Shown here: piece by piece, positions 38,060-39,739 of the stretch
How the letters are laid out: every line of letters begins with the position of its first letter
Position numbering within the stretch: position 1 is the first letter of the stretch
Origin: a virus
Length of the DNA stretch: 39,739 nucleotides
Strand: one strand, 5' to 3'
Virus record (IMG/VR): IMGVR_UViG_3300020411_000542
Coordinates: 1 to 39,739 of that record
Program-made: the position numbers and the translations under genes
Notes under the pieces: generated by a model
Databases searched by the model: none
Told to the model about the DNA's origin: nothing
Seen by the model: the letters and a program-made list of their open reading frames with translations, nothing else

Positions 38060-39739
38060 TATCTTCTCCCGTCTGGTTGTACATCTAATCTAAAAGTGCC
38101 TAGCTTCCAACTTTGACTAGCTGCTGTGTTTTCTATTTTTAATGAAATAGCTCTTGCTCTTGCACGCGTGTCTACTTTAGTTGTTGAAGAGGTAATATCA
38201 AATGGTCCAAGAGGTGAGCTAGCTGCTGTGTCATTAGGATAATTTTTTAATTCTAATGTAACTCTAGTTGTTCCTGTTTGTGATACAAAATCTGGAACAA
38301 ACCTTCTTATCTTCATTATATGTTCACCATCTCCTCTAAAATCTGCAACACCACCAGCACCCCTCATAACTCTTTGTGTAATATCATAATCACCTGAAGA
38401 TATGTTTGCCAGGACTGCTGTTATAGTACCGTTTTTGTTTTGATCGGTCCCTGTTTCATGTTCATAATATGCTGTTCTACCTTCTGTATTTCCTACGACA
38501 TCAAAAGATGAATCATTACCTGCTGTGTATTCTAATGCATGAGGTTTACCAAATACTGCAGAATCACGCCACATAGTTCTAGCGAGTGATCCAACAGTCC
38601 ATACTGGTCTTTGTGGTGATGAGTCAAAATAATTATATGTAACCATTCTATTTACAACGGAAGAATTTGATTGTGGATAATACCATGTTACCTCACCAAA
38701 TAGATTATTTAATCCTGCTGACACCATTTGATTACCAGAGTTTAAATTTATATCATCATAAACAAAATCCTCTACAAGACATTTTAAAGATTCTAATTTA
38801 CCACCATATCTAAAAAAACCATTTTCAGACATCCAGTAAGCAGCACCATCAACTTCTACACATGCGTTCTGTCCAACAAGTCCACAGTTAGTTCCAACCT
38901 GTGAAAAGGCAAACGTAAATGGTTGACCAACAAAACGTTGTGTAAATAATGCTGTGTCAGTCCAAACAAGAATCGCATCTCTACCTCTAATAGCACCTCT
39001 AATTTGTGATCCGTCAGCTAGTCTTTGTGTACCAGCTGTATTAGTTGCTGTTGGTGTATAAACATTAATATTCTCTTGGTCAGAGAATCTTATAAACATA
39101 TCATCTTGAGTTGCTTTATTTCCAATAGTTGTCTCTGTTCCAAAAAATACTAAGTGACGATCGGGTGTTGATACAACCATGTGTCTAGATGCAGTTGGTG
39201 CTCCACTTATAATTGTGCATCTTGTATCTGTTGCATTTGACAAAGAAGAATCCCATTCAAATACTTCAGCATCATGAATAAGACAAATTGCTTTATCACC
39301 AAAATTATCTATAGACCACATACCTGGTTCTAAAACTAAGTCACCAGATGCAGCTTCACCCCATGCAACATAGTCAGTTGAATTAGTTACAGTTGCTCCA
39401 TCACTATGAGCCGATCTTGTAGAATTTCTAACAGCTCTTGTTATTCCAGTTAAGTTATTTCCAGAAACACCTGTGTAAGATATTTCTTCGTTACCTACCT
39501 GAATAAAATTAGTTCCAGAACTTGGAAATTGTGTAGCGTCAGTCAAAGTAATCGATGTCCCAGATCCACCTGTCCCGGCTGTATCATCTAACAGTGCTCC
39601 GTTTAAAGTTGTAGTTACTGCATTAGAAGCCTCTCCACTCCAAGACCCAAGACCCCAACCAAAACCTTTTTCTTGAACAGCAGATCCAACAGTAAAATAA
39701 TGTTGTACTCTAATTCCTCCAGACGTGGTTGCACCAGAA
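38059..39739 (-). CDS. P22 gp10-like stabilisation/tail protein, 5' end beyond right edge
   Basis: The frame is open to the right edge with no preceding stop, so the annotated part is 3'-partial in view but lacks its true start. A GNEEISYTG-GNNLTGITRAV block and the later AGTQRLADGSQIRGAIRGRD, FVGQPFTFAFSQVGTNCGLV and YWMSENGFFRYGG match gp10-like stabilisation (tail accessory) proteins that seal the portal-tail junction after packaging. The fold is a beta propeller, fitting the many short strands. It heads the visible virion operon, with the small tail genes downstream. Confidence 0.85.
   Translation of the reverse strand, partial: SGATTSGGIRVQHYFTVGSAVQEKGFGWGLGSWSGEASNAVTTTLNGALLDDTAGTGGSGTSITLTDATQFPSSGTNFIQVGNEEISYTGVSGNNLTGITRAVRNSTRSAHSDGATVTNSTDYVAWGEAASGDLVLEPGMWSIDNFGDKAICLIHDAEVFEWDSSLSNATDTRCTIISGAPTASRHMVVSTPDRHLVFFGTETTIGNKATQDDMFIRFSDQENINVYTPTATNTAGTQRLADGSQIRGAIRGRDAILVWTDTALFTQRFVGQPFTFAFSQVGTNCGLVGQNACVEVDGAAYWMSENGFFRYGGKLESLKCLVEDFVYDDINLNSGNQMVSAGLNNLFGEVTWYYPQSNSSVVNRMVTYNYFDSSPQRPVWTVGSLARTMWRDSAVFGKPHALEYTAGNDSSFDVVGNTEGRTAYYEHETGTDQNKNGTITAVLANISSGDYDITQRVMRGAGGVADFRGDGEHIMKIRRFVPDFVSQTGTTRVTLELKNYPNDTAASSPLGPFDITSSTTKVDTRARARAISLKIENTAASQSWKLGTFRLDVQPDGRR

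Overview
The window is a piece of an AT-rich tailed phage genome, most likely from an uncultured marine podovirus-like phage. I recognise P22-like portal and stabilisation (gp10-like) proteins, large and small terminase subunits, ejection-type internal virion proteins, an M15 endolysin, a family A DNA polymerase, an archaeo-eukaryotic-type primase, two helicases and two PD-(D/E)XK nucleases. Many of the small proteins are types I remember from uncultured marine (Mediterranean) phage contigs; that is recall, not a search. No tRNA, integrase, CRISPR array, insertion sequence or convincing major capsid gene is visible. The host cannot be read from the sequence.

Layout. (A) 1-5140, minus strand: portal gene followed by a run of tiny lysine/arginine-rich genes that overlap at TAATG or similar junctions; the last one runs off the left edge. 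(B) 5133-10358, minus: large terminase and two large virion-associated proteins. (C) 10359-14600: an accessory region with three small or unknown minus-strand genes, a free-standing plus-strand unit (12195-12761) with promoter, structured leader, Cys-rich protein and a terminator ending in 29 T, and a visibly GC-richer plus-strand block (12860-14126) with a gp88-family gene, CAAGC repeats and GGGTGGGCCCGCCC repeats. A VRR-NUC-like nuclease runs into it from the other strand. (D) 14630-15127: small terminase subunit on the plus strand, away from and opposite to the large subunit. (E) 15405-27067, mostly minus: ATTGTACC iteron-like repeats, RecB-like exonuclease, small genes including LAGLIDADG, RHH and zinc-ribbon proteins, then PolA, DUF3310, UvrD-like helicase, primase and accessory replication genes. 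(F) 27088-28592, plus: SNF2-type helicase and a 26-residue membrane peptide. (G) 28584-39739, minus: lysis cassette (endolysin, small membrane protein, XhlA-like protein) preceded by a 1278-residue ejection-type protein and further virion genes, up to the partial gp10-like gene at the right edge.

How it works together. Most genes are tightly packed with ATGA or TAATG overlaps, so translational coupling is probably general. Regulation seems concentrated in a few short gaps. Three genes (14630 plus, 18432 minus, 27031 minus) have a TTGAYA/TATATT promoter ending only 6-8 bases before the ATG, which predicts leaderless mRNAs. Two of these lie in divergent promoter pairs that overlap almost completely. 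An octamer, ATGGGATA/T, recurs in five regulatory gaps and once forms a 14-bp palindrome over a -10 box. This promoter and operator set, the double-strand-coding CAAGC repeats and the iteron block are the most interesting unexplained features.
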